A stretch of DNA of 64,000 nucleotides from positions 434,001 to 498,000 of the forward strand of contig MZZL01000386.1 of the NCBI GenBank assembly GCA_002749535.1, written 5' to 3'. This document shows, one piece after another, positions 44,281 through 57,096 of this stretch. The DNA comes from Apophysomyces variabilis (Eukaryota > Mucoromycota > Mucoromycetes > Mucorales > Mucoraceae). A program made the position numbers and the translations under genes. The notes beneath the pieces were generated by a model, which searched no databases, was not told the DNA's origin, and worked only from the letters and a program-made list of their open reading frames with translations. Position 1 is the stretch's first letter. Every line of letters begins with the position of its first letter.

Positions 44281-44672
44281 GATACTCTGAGATGACCATA
44301 TCTTTTGCTCTCGAATGATCTAGTAGACCAACACTTGACAAGAAACCAACAAGAAAAATAGGAAACTAGAGTTTTTAGGGGGAGGGGAAAGTTTAAGGAA
44401 ACAGTGTATTGTATTTACAAATGTGTGTGAGAGAGAGAGATAGCAAGGAAAAAAGAAGAAATAGTCGATTCTCTTCTATTCTTTCTCTTGCTAGTTTTTG
44501 GTTTTCTTATGGTTTCCCTTTCTCTGTCTCTCTCCCTTCATCATTACTTTAAGTGAATTCTTTTCTCAAAAGAGGAAGAAGAACAAAGGATTAAACTTTG
44601 CTTGTCTTTTTTTTCTTCTTCCTTGGGTTTAGTAGGGGTTGGGTGTGTATAACGTTCCTTGCCGGGAATGTT
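44281..44672. other. 3' region of WNK gene
   Basis: About 390 bp downstream of the WNK-type stop codon. It contains a (GA)n tract (44,430-44,440) and T-rich runs. No gene seen. Confidence 0.45.
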
Positions 44673-46901
44673 TTACGCATAGGCAGAAGATGGACTGGTA
44701 GAATGATTGCCGTTGGTGGGTGTCATTGTTTGCACGGCCAGCCGTTTTCCCTTGAGCATATTTTTCAATGCCCGTAGAGCAAACACCGTTAAACCTATTC
44801 CAGCCCAATCCTCATCGTGAAGGTCACGTAGATCACCCACGGTCATGATATCTTGGTTCTGTAACTTCTTGATCCATTCCAAAGCCTTTTCTTGACTTCG
44901 ATGAGAAGCCATGGCACAATCTTGAACAAAAACTGCAATATCCGTATCGTCCGAATATTCTATACGTAATGCATTAAATACCTTCTTTCTTTCTTTCTTT
45001 TCCTTTTTTGTTTACCTTCTAATATGCGTGACACAAGTTGATCGCGAACCAAGGGACTTTCTTCTGTTTTTGGGACATCGACCGCGCTGGCACTATCCTC
45101 TTTCGGAACGTCTAGGTTTAACTTTTCGATACCTAAACCATCGTGCTCCTCCGTGTTCGTCGTCGTTGTTGTTGTGGGTGAGGCCATCATTGTCTTGGCT
45201 TTTGCCCCTTCCACCTCTACCTCAAGTAGGCCACGGATGGCATCACGGTAACGGGATTCGGCCGTTCTAGCTCTGTTCTCATAATCTTCGCATTTGGCCT
45301 CAATTTCCTTAACCAGCTCGGTTGCCCGCCTAAGTTCCATCCGCGTTTTATCCAATTCCGAACGTATGTCGCTTTCCCGACGCCACACAGACCGTCGCAC
45401 TTGTTCTGCTTGTTCATCCTCACTGGGTTTATCAATATCTCGCAAGATACGGTTGATTTCTTTTGTAATATGATGTTGATATCTTTCTGGGAGCACCTGT
45501 TCTTCAATCTATTTTTTCCCACGGCTTTCGTTAGTGACACTTTCTTCGGCAAGCATAGCCTCATTTTTCTTTACCATTTCTCGGACTACTTCTTCAGCGG
45601 TATCGGTTTCCACATTAAAATCGAATTTGACCGAAAGTTTATCCATGCCTTTGAAGACCACCTGAAGGGTCATGTGGACGTGGTTGGGGTCGGCTGCGAG
45701 CAGAACGACATCCGGTTCGACCGCCAAGAAAGAATGCTCGAGGATTTCCTGAGCCGACATGCGTTCATTTTCTGGGCCTAGACAGTTGACAATGACGTTC
45801 AAGACCTCCGAGTTTTGGACTTTTTGAAGACAGGCGGGTTTCACACCTGCAGAGACCTTTTTGTAAATCTGGGCAGCATTTCTGCACTCGCCATAAGGGT
45901 ATTCGCCGGTCGCCATTTCGAGCAGACACATCCCAAATGCATAGATATCCACCTTTTCACTGTAACCCTGTTCCTCATACATCTCTGGGGCCATAAACTC
46001 CGGTGTACCAATGATCGTGTATTTCTTCCCGAGTTTCATCTCGGCTGTACCCATATCGCCGATCTTGACCTCTCCGTGAGCACCATTGATAAAGATATTG
46101 TCACACTTGATGTCTCGATGGATAATGGGTGGATTGTGACCATGGAGATAGGCCAGACCCTTTAAGATCTGCCGAGACCATCGCTTGACAATCTTCATAT
46201 TCGGCAATGGGGATAATTTTCGAATATATTCGCGTAGGGTGCCAGAGGTCATCAACTCCGTAATAAAGATAAACTCGTTCTCGCCATACCAAGCATCGTG
46301 GAAAGCAATGATGTTTGGATGTCGAACGGACTTGAGGATCTGAATCTCGTGTTCCAAGTCTTTGTTGTTGGGCGTTTGCATGGCCTATCCCATGAAAGCG
46401 TTTTCAGTCAGAGAACAAAAAAGTAGACCTTATATCGATTTCTGTTACCTGTATCGTATTCCAAGCGACCTCATAACCTTCTTCTCGGTCAATTGCTTTA
46501 TAAACGACTTTGTAAGCGCCTTTTCCCAATAAAGTATTGAGTTTGACGTAACGCTCGTTTGGCGAGACCTCGACAACGTGTTCTGTGCCGTGAGATGAGG
46601 ATTGATCAATGATTTCGTTTGCATGTAACATGGATAGACCACCATAAGGGTCTCTTTGGAATGAGGAGGAAGAATGGGTTGGGTAAGTGGCGTAAGGAGT
46701 TGAGAAGGAGACGGACTTTTCGTAGTCAGGGTTTTCGTTAGCAGGGGTAGTGGCAGTGTCCGAGGAGGAAGCTGGGATGCGTTGACCATCTGGGTTATAG
46801 GATGAAGGGTAATTGCCAGTTAGGCCGCCTGGATCTTCGTCATTGGAAGATTCCTGAGTGGCAGTAGAAGTTGGACTAATATTTTGCTGAGAATCGGACA
46901 T
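44673..46901 (-). CDS. WNK-type protein kinase, one in-frame TAG
   Basis: Exons 46449-46901, 45016-46384 and 44673-44959 sum to 703 codons with one internal TAG at 45509-45511. The N-terminus is Ser/Thr-rich. The kinase domain has the WNK hallmarks: Lys in the glycine loop (LGKGAYKVVYKA) and Asn where the usual beta-3 Lys sits (EVAWNTIQ). Other motifs are HRDIKCDN, GDMG in place of DFG, and TPEFMAPEMY. A regulatory domain with LSVKFDFNVETDTAEEVVRE follows, then after the TAG a coiled coil (ELDKTRMELRRATELVKEIE) and a SAM-like C-terminal helix bundle (EWIKKLQNQDIMTVGDLRDL). WNKs regulate osmotic and ion responses. Reading continues in the same frame straight through the TAG, and no donor lies where an intron could remove it cleanly. 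Confidence 0.85.
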
Positions 46902-48210
46902 GGTGAGAGGATTATTATCTTCAGCCGGGTGGTGCCTGAAGCAAAAGCCAGACTGAGTGGGGTTTTAGGCAAACACCACAAAGAGAAGTGAGGTGTTTAG
47001 AAGTATAATATATAAGATAAGGAAGTTAGAGCCGATGGAACAACTAGGAAGAGAGGGAGAAGAAGAAGAAGAGGAATAGAGAAAAAGGGTTTGGATTACG
47101 TAGATTTGGGATATATGAATAAAATGGGAAAAGAAGAAAAAAGAAAAAAAGAAATGAAAAAAACACGGCGGGTCATTGAAAATCGGCGCTTACAGCTTAG
47201 GTTGAGCAGAGACCGAGTGAGGTCAGTGGCTGAGACAACCGTAAGATGATTGGTGAGGGATGACAAATGCAAACGGTGCTTATTGTTCTCAGCATGGGCT
47301 GTAGTACAGAAAATGCTCAATGAAAAAGAAACCACGCCCGACTTTTTACGAGAACATGGCCGAGTGGTCTAAAATGATCCCCTTGTTTGGTGGGTAAACA
47401 AATAATAGCAGATATTACTACCAACGAGTAGTAGCGAGATCAAAACCATCTTGAGACGCAGCAAATAAAGAAAATCCTCATGATGCATGGTAGCGAAAAC
47501 TTCTAATTTTCTCCACTTAACAGAGAATACGCATACAATATCCCCCTCTCTTTCTTAAGATTGCATAGAATTTCATTTGTTCAAATTGTGTTAAAGTTTA
47601 GGGGCAATGTGAAGTTTGTAACACTTAGTAACAGGTCGACTTGCCAAAAAATGGATAAAGACTGTTCATTATATAATGGAAGAGTGCTTCTGCCTCGGGA
47701 AATAATAGCTAGGTTCCATAAGGTTATTTATCAGGAAAGAGAAATGCTCAAGTTTACAAGATAATCCTTCTGCTTCAACGGTATTTAGACGTCATGTCTG
47801 CCCTTTAGTCTTGCTCGCCAAACGGAGATACAGCATGGTAACGCTACATTCCATTCCCGCATTGAAGGATTACAGACCACCAAAAGTAGACATCAGAATC
47901 TGTACTTTTATTAAAGATAAGACACCTTTAGATACCCTACTTTATGAAAGTCTTTTCTAACGAGTAGAATATGATCTCTATGAATTCTGGATAAACCAGC
48001 TCTCGGTCATCATGATCTTGTCAGTTTCTTTAACCTCACTATGACTCATCAACTGTATCTTTGAAACTATCACCAACATGGGTATATGTATCAACAACCA
48101 GATGACCTGGTGTTTGGGAAAGCTTTCGATATAGATAAAAAGAAGCTGTTTATTTTTGCTGTATCACTGATGGTAGGACATAATTAAGATGATCTCTTCT
48201 AAAACATGAT
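46902..48210. other. Divergent intergenic region WNK / arrestin
   Basis: About 1.3 kb with GA-rich runs at 47,045-47,095 and 47,130-47,160, probably the WNK leader. An A-box-like string (TGGCCGAGTGG at about 47,357) has no matching B-box, so I do not call a tRNA. ORF 47561-47764 has no motif. Confidence 0.45.
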
Positions 48211-49628
48211 ATGGATCCCATAAATCGTGTTCCTTCTTTATCCTTCTATCTTACATTGTTTTGGACTCTCTATTTTAGTATGGTTTTGTTAAAGATAATA
48301 CCAGAAAATGATCGGCTTGAATTATTCAGCGAGGCAAATTATCCTTATCGCCTCAAAGGACGAGTCGAACTTACCCTTCCCAAACCTATCAACATATGTC
48401 AGATTACTATCGTTTTCAAGGGAAAAGTTTATAGTATTCTCTCAAACCAGTTTCACGATAAGATAGCAGGTGCAAAAGAAAAAGGAACCAAGGAAAATCA
48501 TGGTGAACTCCATCTGTCTTTTCCCTAATCTTGAGCTTGCTTCTTTCTTTTTAATTCGTTCTAGGGCTAAGTGAATGCAGCGAGACAATCATCAAGAAAT
48601 CCCAATGCCTCCTGGAAAGAGGCGATGCCAAACCTAGCGTTGGTATGTCTTACTGGTCGTTTGATATGAACTTTGAAGAAGATGCCCATCGTCTTCCGCC
48701 TTCGTTCTGTGCTGGTCGCCATCGGATTGAATATCAACTCAGCGCTCGTCTGACACTCGGGTCTTTTGCCGAAAAAGTCAAATTAGGTTACTTACTCGTT
48801 CCTTCGATACTTACTTCAAATAACAAAGAAAGAGTCATTGCATCGCTATCAGAAGAAGAAGAACATCAGCCGCTTGTTAAAAAGGACCGTGGGTCGTACT
48901 TTGGCGTTTGTTGTCCGATTCAGGTTATTCGATGGACAGATAGGAAGGAACTAGACGGGGGATGGGAACATTATCGTGGGAGTCGCGTGAACCATATCAG
49001 CTACAAAGTAAGCCTTCCAAGCTGGATATCCGAGGATGAAGATCATTTCACATTTATCTGTGGCCTTTATCCCCATCGACTGGAAGCCAATGTGACAAGA
49101 CTTCAAATCCTATTGGAACAAATAGAACGTTATCCGTAAGAAAACTAGATAAGCTTTGCTTGTATTCTGATGATGTACCTGTTTCTTTTTTGTTTTTTAC
49201 GGGAAGAATCGAGCCTCGTAAGATTCATGAGGATCGACATTTGGAAGTCGACGTCATGCGCACGCGTATCATTAAGATCAATGGTAAGTGAAACCGAAAA
49301 AATATATGTTCTTTTTGGAAATAAAAAAAAGACCCTGAATTTTTTAGAGACCGAACGTTTCATTGATCGAACGACCGATAGTCTGGACGATCTAAGTAAG
49401 CGAATAACTTCCTCCAGAGTAGAAAAGGGCCACTACTTAAAACATAGTGTTTTAGAGATCTCCGTTTTGATAGGGAAGAAGCATTCTATGGCACCCGAAG
49501 TTCAGACCATATCACTCCAGATCAAACATCAACTTCGGTTAGTCGTCCATTTTGGGGATGCAAGAACGGAAAGGCCTATGTCGCTGAGTTTTCCAGTCAA
49601 AGTGGGTCATATTCGAAAGTCGTCATAG
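48211..49628 (+). CDS. Alpha-arrestin family protein
   Basis: Four exons (48211-48469, 48565-49135, 49207-49283, 49348-49628) give 395 residues. The arrestin N-domain is seen in YPYRLKGRVELTLPKPINIC and QITIVFKGKVYS, then GRHRIEYQLSARLTLGS. The C-domain follows with EISVLIGKKHSMAPEVQTIS and a last strand LSFPVKVGHI. Fungal alpha-arrestins link ubiquitin ligases to plasma-membrane transporters; a PY motif is not obvious here. The N-terminus to about residue 23 is hydrophobic (SFYLTLFWTLYF), which is odd for an arrestin, so translation might instead begin at the ATG at 48280. Confidence 0.75.
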
Positions 49629-50067
49629 CCATCCAATCACTCCGTCTTACCAACATCCTATCATCCAACATAAACTATACTTACACATTCAGAACCCTTT
49701 ATTTTTCTATTTTGCCTATTGGAAGCATCAAGGTATAGACATAGATGCAAATAGCTACACTTTTTCCAAACCGCTTAGTGATGGGTGACAGGATCTCATT
49801 AGTGCATGTGCTTTCGCCTTTGATTGAAACACAGCATAGATCCCCGACACTGGATCGATTCTTTTTTATATTTTACAAACTGCGCCCATGGGCTCACTTT
49901 TTCCGCCACGGGATTTCCCTCTCTTCTCCTCTCTCTCTCTCTCTTTCTTGCCCCCCTTCCAACTTTCTTTCTTTCCTTCCCCTAATCTTTTTCTCCCTTT
50001 TCTTCTTTCTATTACTCACTTTTAGCTTATCCATATAGCGTGAGAACTTAGAAAAAGAGAATCGTTC
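49629..50067. other. Intergenic, CT-rich leader
   Basis: About 440 bp. A dense pyrimidine tract (about 49,916-50,020) precedes the methyltransferase ATG, a pattern common to fungal promoters without a TATA box. Confidence 0.5.
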
Positions 50068-51669
50068 ATGGGCATTGTTCAATCAAAAAGAAAACATAAA
50101 GAAAAGACGTCGACATCAACCATCGATGATTCGGCGCAGCAGAATCAAACACGTTCGAGTCATCTGCCCTATCATCGATCCAATAATAACTCCAGTACAA
50201 ACACTCGAACAACATCCAGTACTGAAGATGTCACCTTACCACAACCCCCCGTTCGTCATGTTCATGACTTTGCTGGCGTCCAATCCAACAGTCATTTTCT
50301 ACCAAAAGATTGGGAAACACAAGACAGTTTTTATGCGGTAATAAAAAAACAAATTCGACAAACCGAAGAAAAAAAAAGGAGAAAATGGAAGAAAGATAAT
50401 TTACACTTTCTTTTATTTTTCTCTTTCTCTTTCTCTCTTTCTCGTTAACAGCAACATTTTGCCTTGAAACAATTATTTGGCGAGTAAGTGTCAAAAAAAC
50501 AAAGGAATAGAGTAACAAAGTGTCATGTCCTGATCTTTGTGTATGTGTGTTACCAAAAAAACCACAAATATATAACAATAGTGTTGCTCTTCAACCTGTG
50601 GCCAGTAAGTTAATGACACCAGGCGCGTGCGCTGTTGATTTTGGATGTGGAACCGGCGCTTGGATTCTGGTAAGACAAAAAACACAAAAGAAAAAGACGT
50701 GGTTTTTCTTTTATTGCCTTTTTTCTATACTTTGGAAAGAAGAAACGACGGCATTGACGTTATCACTTTTGATTTTTTTGATATTTCCCAACACAGGATA
50801 TGGCGACGCAATATCCTGAATGCCAATTTATCGGGATCGAAATCGCGGGAATGACGGACGGTGCACCAGACACGTTGCCATTGCCAAATGTGCGTTTTGA
50901 AATGACGAACGTTCTGGAGGGATTACCATTGGCTGACGACAGTGTCGATGTTGTTCATCTGCGTGCCCTGCATCTGACATTCAAAATTGACGATTGGGCC
51001 GCCGCTTTGCGTGAAGCCTATCGTATTCTTAAGCCAGGAGGTATTGTGCAACTGATGGAACCACATAATGCTGTAAGTGTGCCACACAAACATCTCTGTT
51101 CATTTAAGGCCCCCACTTTTTTTTGTTTAAAAAAACCTAATATGAAAAATCATTCTTGTAGCCTTCAGGCACTGTATTGATCGAATCATTTATCGAAACA
51201 GGTAAGACAAAAAACAAACAGAAGAGAAAAAAAAAGATATATGCAATTTTGAACGTGACTCCTTTTCGGTTGCTAACCCATTTCTCCTTTTCCTAAAGTT
51301 CGCAATATTATGAGAACGGAAGAGAAAGATTTTGACGTCGCGCCCAAGATGCCTGCATTTCTTCTTAATGCTGGATTCCAACTGGTAGTGTCAAAGAAGA
51401 AAAAGGTTCACTTTGGTAAGTGATCTTCGTGTTTTGTGTATCTGTTGACCAAATCTTGTATTTTACCAGCGTCGGATGGCAAATTGGGAGAGGAGTTTAC
51501 TGCGGTGACATTACGAGCATTCCAAAGTTCGCAAGGCTATCTGGCTTCTCGCATGGGATTGGATGAAGATGATTATCGTCACCGGGTCGAAATGGTTTGC
51601 GCCCAATGTGTTCAACATGACGCCCATCTGGTTTGGTATGCCTATGCGGCAAGGAAACCATTTGAATAA
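50068..51669 (+). CDS. SAM-dependent methyltransferase, probably N-myristoylated
   Basis: Seven exons (50068-50337, 50452-50483, 50582-50669, 50797-51072, 51162-51201, 51299-51415, 51470-51669) sum to 340 residues. The start MGIVQSKRK fits an N-myristoylation signal with a basic patch. A Ser/Thr/Asn-rich linker follows. Motif I is VDFGCGTGAWIL, then FIGIEIAG, LPLADDSVDVVHLR and YRILKPGGIVQLMEPHNA, all typical of class I methyltransferases of the UbiE/Methyltransf_25 type. Fungi have large families of such enzymes (often called LaeA-like or TAM domain), so substrate cannot be named. Membrane anchoring through the lipid is inferred. Confidence 0.82.
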
Positions 51670-52166
51670 TCCTCCCGTATTCCCTTTCAATGGGGTTTTA
51701 CTATAACCAAACCCTGTCCAATCTCTTACTTTTTTACCCTTTTATCTTTCTTTCCGCCCAAACGAACGAACACCGATGGACCTTTTACATGTCAAAAACC
51801 AACAATCGCAAAAAAACAGAAGCGTCTTTTCTTTTCCAGCTGTATTCCTTTGTTTTTGTTTCCATGATCTCTCTCTCCAACTCCCCCCCCTCTCTTGCAC
51901 TTCTTTATTTTACATCGTACCCTTCTCTTTGTGCCTTATTTCTTTTGCTATTTTGCTATTTTATTTAGCTTTTGGTTCGGCGGGTCCGATGTAATTTCAA
52001 CGTTATATTATTTCTGTTTCGTTTGTTTTTGTTGTTTTTTCCTTTATCTTGTTTTATCTTTTAATCTCATGAACAAATAGACACATGGCATGATAATCAT
52101 CTGGAAAATGATGCGAATGAACATTAGATGATGTAGGAAGAAAGAACAAAAAGAAAAGCAGCAAGC

Positions 52167-52199
<33 letters not shown>

Positions 52200-52607
52200 A
52201 CCCCANTGCCGATCATGCGTGTGGAGACACATCCTTTAAATGGCAACCAGCCTTTGGGTGTCTGCTCCTTATCTTAAATCCCGTCATTCACTTTAAAAAT
52301 CGCATCTCTTTCTCTCTCTCTCTCTCTCTTTCCTCCTTCTTTCCTCCACTCACTCACTCTTTTTTTTTCCCCTTCTCTCTTTCGTCTCTCTTCGTCGGTA
52401 TTCCTGTTACACACACATACACTATCGCTGTCTCCCTTTCTCCCTTTCCCTCTCTTCCTCCCTCTATAATACATCCATCTAACATCATCCACTTAATCTA
52501 CCTGGATTTTAGACAACAACCTTTCTATTTTTCATTTTCTTGTCCTTTTTGTATCATTGTTTTACTCTTCTTTCTTACTTTTTTTTTCTCTTTGATTTTC
52601 ACTTATC
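51670..52607. other. Intergenic with poly-A run, an N and CT microsatellite
   Basis: About 940 bp. A run of about 29 A (52,169-52,197) is followed by an ambiguous base (N at 52,206), so assembly is weak here. A (TC)n microsatellite at about 52,310-52,330 and a long T/C tract lead to the transporter ATG. No gene is supported. Confidence 0.55.
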
Positions 52608-54488
52608 ATGGCATCCTACGGCTCAATTCCAAAGAAGGAATATCTAACAAAAGCGGAACGCGATTTATTACAATCCGACCGACCTGGATACGGTTCGAGG
52701 AGTATACCCGAAGCAGCATTCAATATGGTGAATGCCACTGTAAAGTGTCCCTTTCCAATTTTTCTTTCTTATATATTTCACAATTCCACACAAGAGACTA
52801 TGCGAGGAAAAAAAAAGACAGAAAAAGGGATAGAAGCAAAAAAGATGACAGCAAAACTTAAAAAGAGTCTTTTTTTTTTCATTTTATGTATGGGCTTAGG
52901 TCGGCGCCGGCATCATTGGTCTACCTTTTGCGATTGCGCATGCTGGGTTCTTCGCTGGCATTGTTCTCTCCATCTTTGTCGCAGCACAATCCCAGCTGGG
53001 ACTCTATTTGCTTATCTTGGCAGGCCAACGGGTGGGGATCTACAAATTTGCACATCTAATGGAATATATCATGGGCCGAACAGGATTTCATCTATTAAAT
53101 TTCATCGTCTTTTTCCAAGCTGGCGGAGCCTGCGTGAGCTATTTTATATGTAAGAATGAAATATTGCGAATGCAGAAAAGAAAAAAAAATCTTTTCTTAT
53201 GCATAAACTGATCTTCCTTTCACATTTCAGTATTAGGCGACAGTATACCTGTGTTATGTGGGCGTTATCTGCCTCAATTCCCTCTACTGGCCCAGCGTGA
53301 ATACGTGATCCCTTTGATTGGTACCTTTTTCGTACGTTATCCAAGAATGGAAAAAAAAGAACGAAAACGTTTGCCCAACAATATTAAGAATGAAGAATAA
53401 CGAAAAAAAAAGTATTGACCCCAAAAACCTTGTTTAGATTCTGCCACTTACATTTTCCCGATCGATTGGCGCTCTCGCTCGATGGTCGTTTATTGGTGTG
53501 CTTTGTATACCTGTGATTCTCTTGACATTGGCCATACGTGCTCCGGCCTATGCACCTGATACGGGATTTCCCCTTGAGCGGGTGGGTCCTGATATATTAG
53601 GCGCTCTTGGGATCATGGCCTTTGCTTTTACATGTTCCCATGTAGCGTTTAATAACTATCTTACCCTGCATGATCAGTCATCTCGTGCTTGGGGTCTCAC
53701 CACGATCTTGGCCACTTTGACCAGTTGGGCTGGATCGATGGCTTTTGGTATTGTTGGCTACCTCGCGTTTGGTGATAAGGTCCAGCCTAATTTGTTCTTG
53801 AATTTCGCCGACGATGATCCCGTGGTGAATGTGGGTCGTCTGGCCCTTGCCTGCAGCATGATTCTCAGCATACCGTAAGTTAAAAAAAAAACTTTTTTTT
53901 GGGCAATGGAAAAATAGCACTTCCTTTGATTGGTTCTTTGATCTCTCATCTTTTTGATTATGATCTATAACCAGAACCGCTTTCTTCCCCACACGTGAGG
54001 CAGCGCAGAAATCGCTTGGTTTTGAAACCACGACGACTCAACCTACACAATGGCAACATTATTCCGTCACCGTGATCCTCTTTTACATGATCCTTGGCGT
54101 TGGTATCACTATTCGAGATCTTGGAAGTGTTTATCGCGTCGCGGGTAGTGTTTCCGCCAACGCCTTGGCTTTCATTCTGCCCGGTCTCTGTTACCTTGTG
54201 ACACGCTTTCGTCCCCAGCCCACCGTATACCCCACACTCACGGCAACCACGACGGTCGCACCCGATGAGTGTGACAAACCCCACATTTTCTCAGATGGTG
54301 CTTCCATTGCCTCTTCCTCCAGAGCCATTCTTCTGGATGATGAAGATATCTCCACCGTAGGAGAAGGCGACATGAATGATCTCTTTGATCTACCCGAACC
54401 AGCTTGGTGGCTTGATGTCATTGCCGCCGGTGAGATCCTCTGGGGACTTTCGATCATGATCTTCTGTACGTCATCCAGCGCGAGTTAA
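52608..54488 (+). CDS. Amino-acid transporter, AVT/SLC38 type
   Basis: Five exons (52608-52739, 52900-53149, 53231-53331, 53438-53874, 53975-54488) give 477 residues. The first helix carries the family signature NATVGAGIIGLPFAI, typical of the Aa_trans (AVT, SLC32/36/38) family. About ten to eleven hydrophobic helices follow, including LGLYLLILAGQ, GVLCIPVILLTLAI, GIMAFAFTCSHVAF and the last WWLDVIAAGEILWGLSIMIF. A hydrophilic loop rich in Ser/Asp (SRAILLDDEDISTVGEGD) lies before the last helix. Yeast homologues Avt5-7 work at the vacuole. Transport direction and substrate cannot be read from the sequence. Confidence 0.85.
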
Positions 54489-54813
54489 ACAACGGAAAAC
54501 GGAACCTTTGCCGTTTCTTTTTCTTTTTATATATATCTTTTTCAGTGTTCATCTTGCTTTTGTTTTTCCATTTTTTTATTTTCCTTTTTGGCTTGTTCTA
54601 GCTCACACGTATACAGTTATACACCTTCCTATATATATATATATTTTGCGCGTATACAATGTAATGCTTTCCATTTTTTTCTCTTGTTTTTCCCCTTCCT
54701 TGCTTCCTATCCCTTCTCCCCTTTGATCTGGTTGTCCATGTTTGTCTCTATCTCTCCTCTTTTTCCATCCTTCGTTTCTCCTTTCTCTTTGAATTGGTTG
54801 TACTTTGGTCGTT
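54489..54813. other. Convergent 3' region transporter / CSN6
   Basis: About 325 bp, T-rich, with a TATA-type dinucleotide run at about 54,632-54,643. It holds the two 3' ends; no gene. Confidence 0.45.
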
Positions 54814-56382
54814 TTAGTGATGCGTTCGTGTAAACATACGTTGCTAGAAAAGATCAGATCAGAAAAAACATAAAAATCAAATAAACACCAGCCAGATAAA
54901 ATAGAGCACAGAAAAAATTCTTTTTGCTTACCCATCCTTTTTTAGATCCTTGCATTTGTCCCGAACTTCCCGGTCCTCCGTAAACCAAATTAAACTTGTC
55001 AATAAGATCGTTCATCGAATTTACACCGGTAGTGATGGTGGCAAGGTATGCCATCAGCAAAACATCATCAGATTCCTATCCGGCCGATTATAAAAGAACA
55101 TATTGAGCAAGACATTCTTTTTCTTCTTTTTGTGTTTTTGTCTGCTTACTGTTGAGAATTGGGTATCAAACGCTTGACTATCCATGAGGGGCAAACGTCG
55201 GCAAAGACTGGATATTTGTCGTACAATGTCATGATCCATCGGCACCACACCATTCTTGGCATCTTCCAGGTATTGACATAAGAATCGTATCTTTCCGTGT
55301 AGCATTCCGATTGCATTCCGCTGAGTGGTCAAATGTGATACCACTTGAGCATAATGTCAGATGATGGACAGTGATTTGTATCCTGTTTCTTTCCCTTTTT
55401 ACTCACATGCACTCGTCAGACTTGCTTCGGCACCAGACACACTGGGTTTGGCCACATGATCCACGGCCACGCGTTCTGCTTCGTTTGTCTCGACTTTGTA
55501 CGGCACTTTGATAAACATTAATCGTGCATCATGGATATCGATCATGGATTCGTAAATGCCGACAGGAAATTCTTTCGCTCCACTAACCAAGGAAATCGGA
55601 TTTAATTGAAGAAACAATGAAGATTCATTGACTTCCAAGAACTATAGAAAGAACAGAAACTCAATGGTCTTTCTTCCCCTTTTTTTTTTCTTTTTGCTCC
55701 ACCGAAGTTTACCTGATCATGAAGCTTCAAATCAGATTCGGTAGGCGCCGCTCCTACGGAATACCATCCCATGAAATCCAGCTGTGGAAACACTTGCTTT
55801 ACTATCGTTTATACGTAAAAAAAAAGATAGGATTTTGGTAAGTTGCTTTTTCCCCCTCTCAATGCACAGTTGATAGGTTTTTGAGTGTATGTGTGTGTTG
55901 ATGATTTACATTGTTCCAACTTAGCCATAAGATAGGTGCGATCAATAAGCTCTGGATGAGGAGGAAGTTCGAAGGAATTGATGATGTCAATTTCACGTCC
56001 GGACTGTTTGGCCAGCAATGCGCCGCGTAAAAGACCTGAGAGCCAGCGCAGCAAAAGAAAAACAATCGCATGAATATATCATCTTTTTGCTTCCTTTTCT
56101 GACCCGAAGCCTAACCTTTTTCAACCAGTGAAGGGTCCTGAAGTTTGATGCGAGTGTAATGATCCGACACATTCAGCAACACAAGAGGATGACTATCGAT
56201 CAAGGAAAGAACAACCTTATGCGTAAGTTGTATGTTGATAGCCTTCTTGTGTTTCTATTCCTCGACTCTTTCTCTCATGAAGAAGAAAAGGCTTACACAG
56301 AGATAGAGAGGCCGGAATTGCTTTCCATATCGGCCACAATGACTGATTTCGCACCTTCTTCATTGATATCCATGGCACTCAT
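54814..56382 (-). CDS. CSN6: COP9 signalosome subunit 6 (MPN domain)
   Basis: Eight exons on the minus strand (56299-56382, 56116-56215, 55910-56035, 55713-55801, 55407-55641, 55150-55343, 54932-55075, 54814-54843) sum to 333 residues, the usual CSN6 length. The MPN fold is seen as DSHPLVLLNVSDHYTRIK, GLLRGALLAKQSGREIDI and INSFELP, then VFPQLDFMGWYSVGAAPTES. It lacks the JAMM zinc ligands, as CSN6 does. The C-terminal helices (RNAIGMLHGKIRFLCQYLED, LLMAYLATITTGVNSMNDLI) match the CSN6 tail. CSN6 pairs with CSN5 in the deneddylase complex that acts on cullins. The last exon is uncertain: without it the frame runs on to a stop at 54854 with an odd hydrophobic end. Confidence 0.9.
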
Positions 56383-57096
56383 GGAGGGATTAAAGGAAGA
56401 ATAAATTGGGAAAAGAAACGCTGCAGAGACAGGGTGGCGGGGCAACCTGTCGGATTGAACACGTCGCCGATTTAAAATGGACGAGCACAAAAAATCATCG
56501 TCATCTTTCATTTTCCAAAGGCATCACTATCTCATTTTATTTATGGTGAGGAGATAGAAAATTTGCGTGTCTTGTAATATTTTGTATCAATAGAAGCATG
56601 AATAAAGAGAAGTAAGAAACCAGACCTTTGTACACATTTATTTCTAGGTTCAAAGACATTTATTGCTTGAGGATCGTTCAACGCCTGAGTTCTATCTGAT
56701 CTTTCATATGGGATAAGGTCCACGGCAATTTTTTAAAGATTTTGATGCATTATAGAATGTTTCATCTTTGATCATAGCGCTAGACATATCGTAATCATAC
56801 TTCTTGCCTAAAGAAGTTGCGTACGTCTGCGCTATTCGTCGAAAACCAGGCGAAGTTAATGGAATGCATATCTTCTCTGCGCCTGTTTCTATATATCTTA
56901 TCAACCTTAATGAAGGGATTTTACACTGTGGAAATGTGAACATAAAATTACCGAGCATTTACCTGAAAGCTTTGACTATTATTCACATGAAAATGTCCAT
57001 GGCAAGGTAAATAGTCGGTAGCATAAATAAGCTAACTTGTCCACTTTATTCGGGAGTAGTCGTTCGCTTTTTCCATAGTGTTAAAGTTTCTTTCTT
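56383..57096. other. Intergenic with possible gene fragment
   Basis: The minus-strand stretch 56704-56958 is protein-like (LPQCKIPSLRLIRYIETGAE is partly extrapolated from frame; clear parts are ICIPLTSPGFRRIAQTYATS and DETFYNASKSL). It lacks a start and shows an acceptor-like CTTTCAG before it (about 56,965). I cannot assign it. It lies upstream of CSN6 and may be part of a decayed accessory gene. Confidence 0.3.

Noticed and set aside
47352..47450. tRNA-like A-box (TGGCCGAGTGG)
   Set aside because: No B-box GGTTCGANTCC follows at tRNA distance and no acceptor stem pairs.
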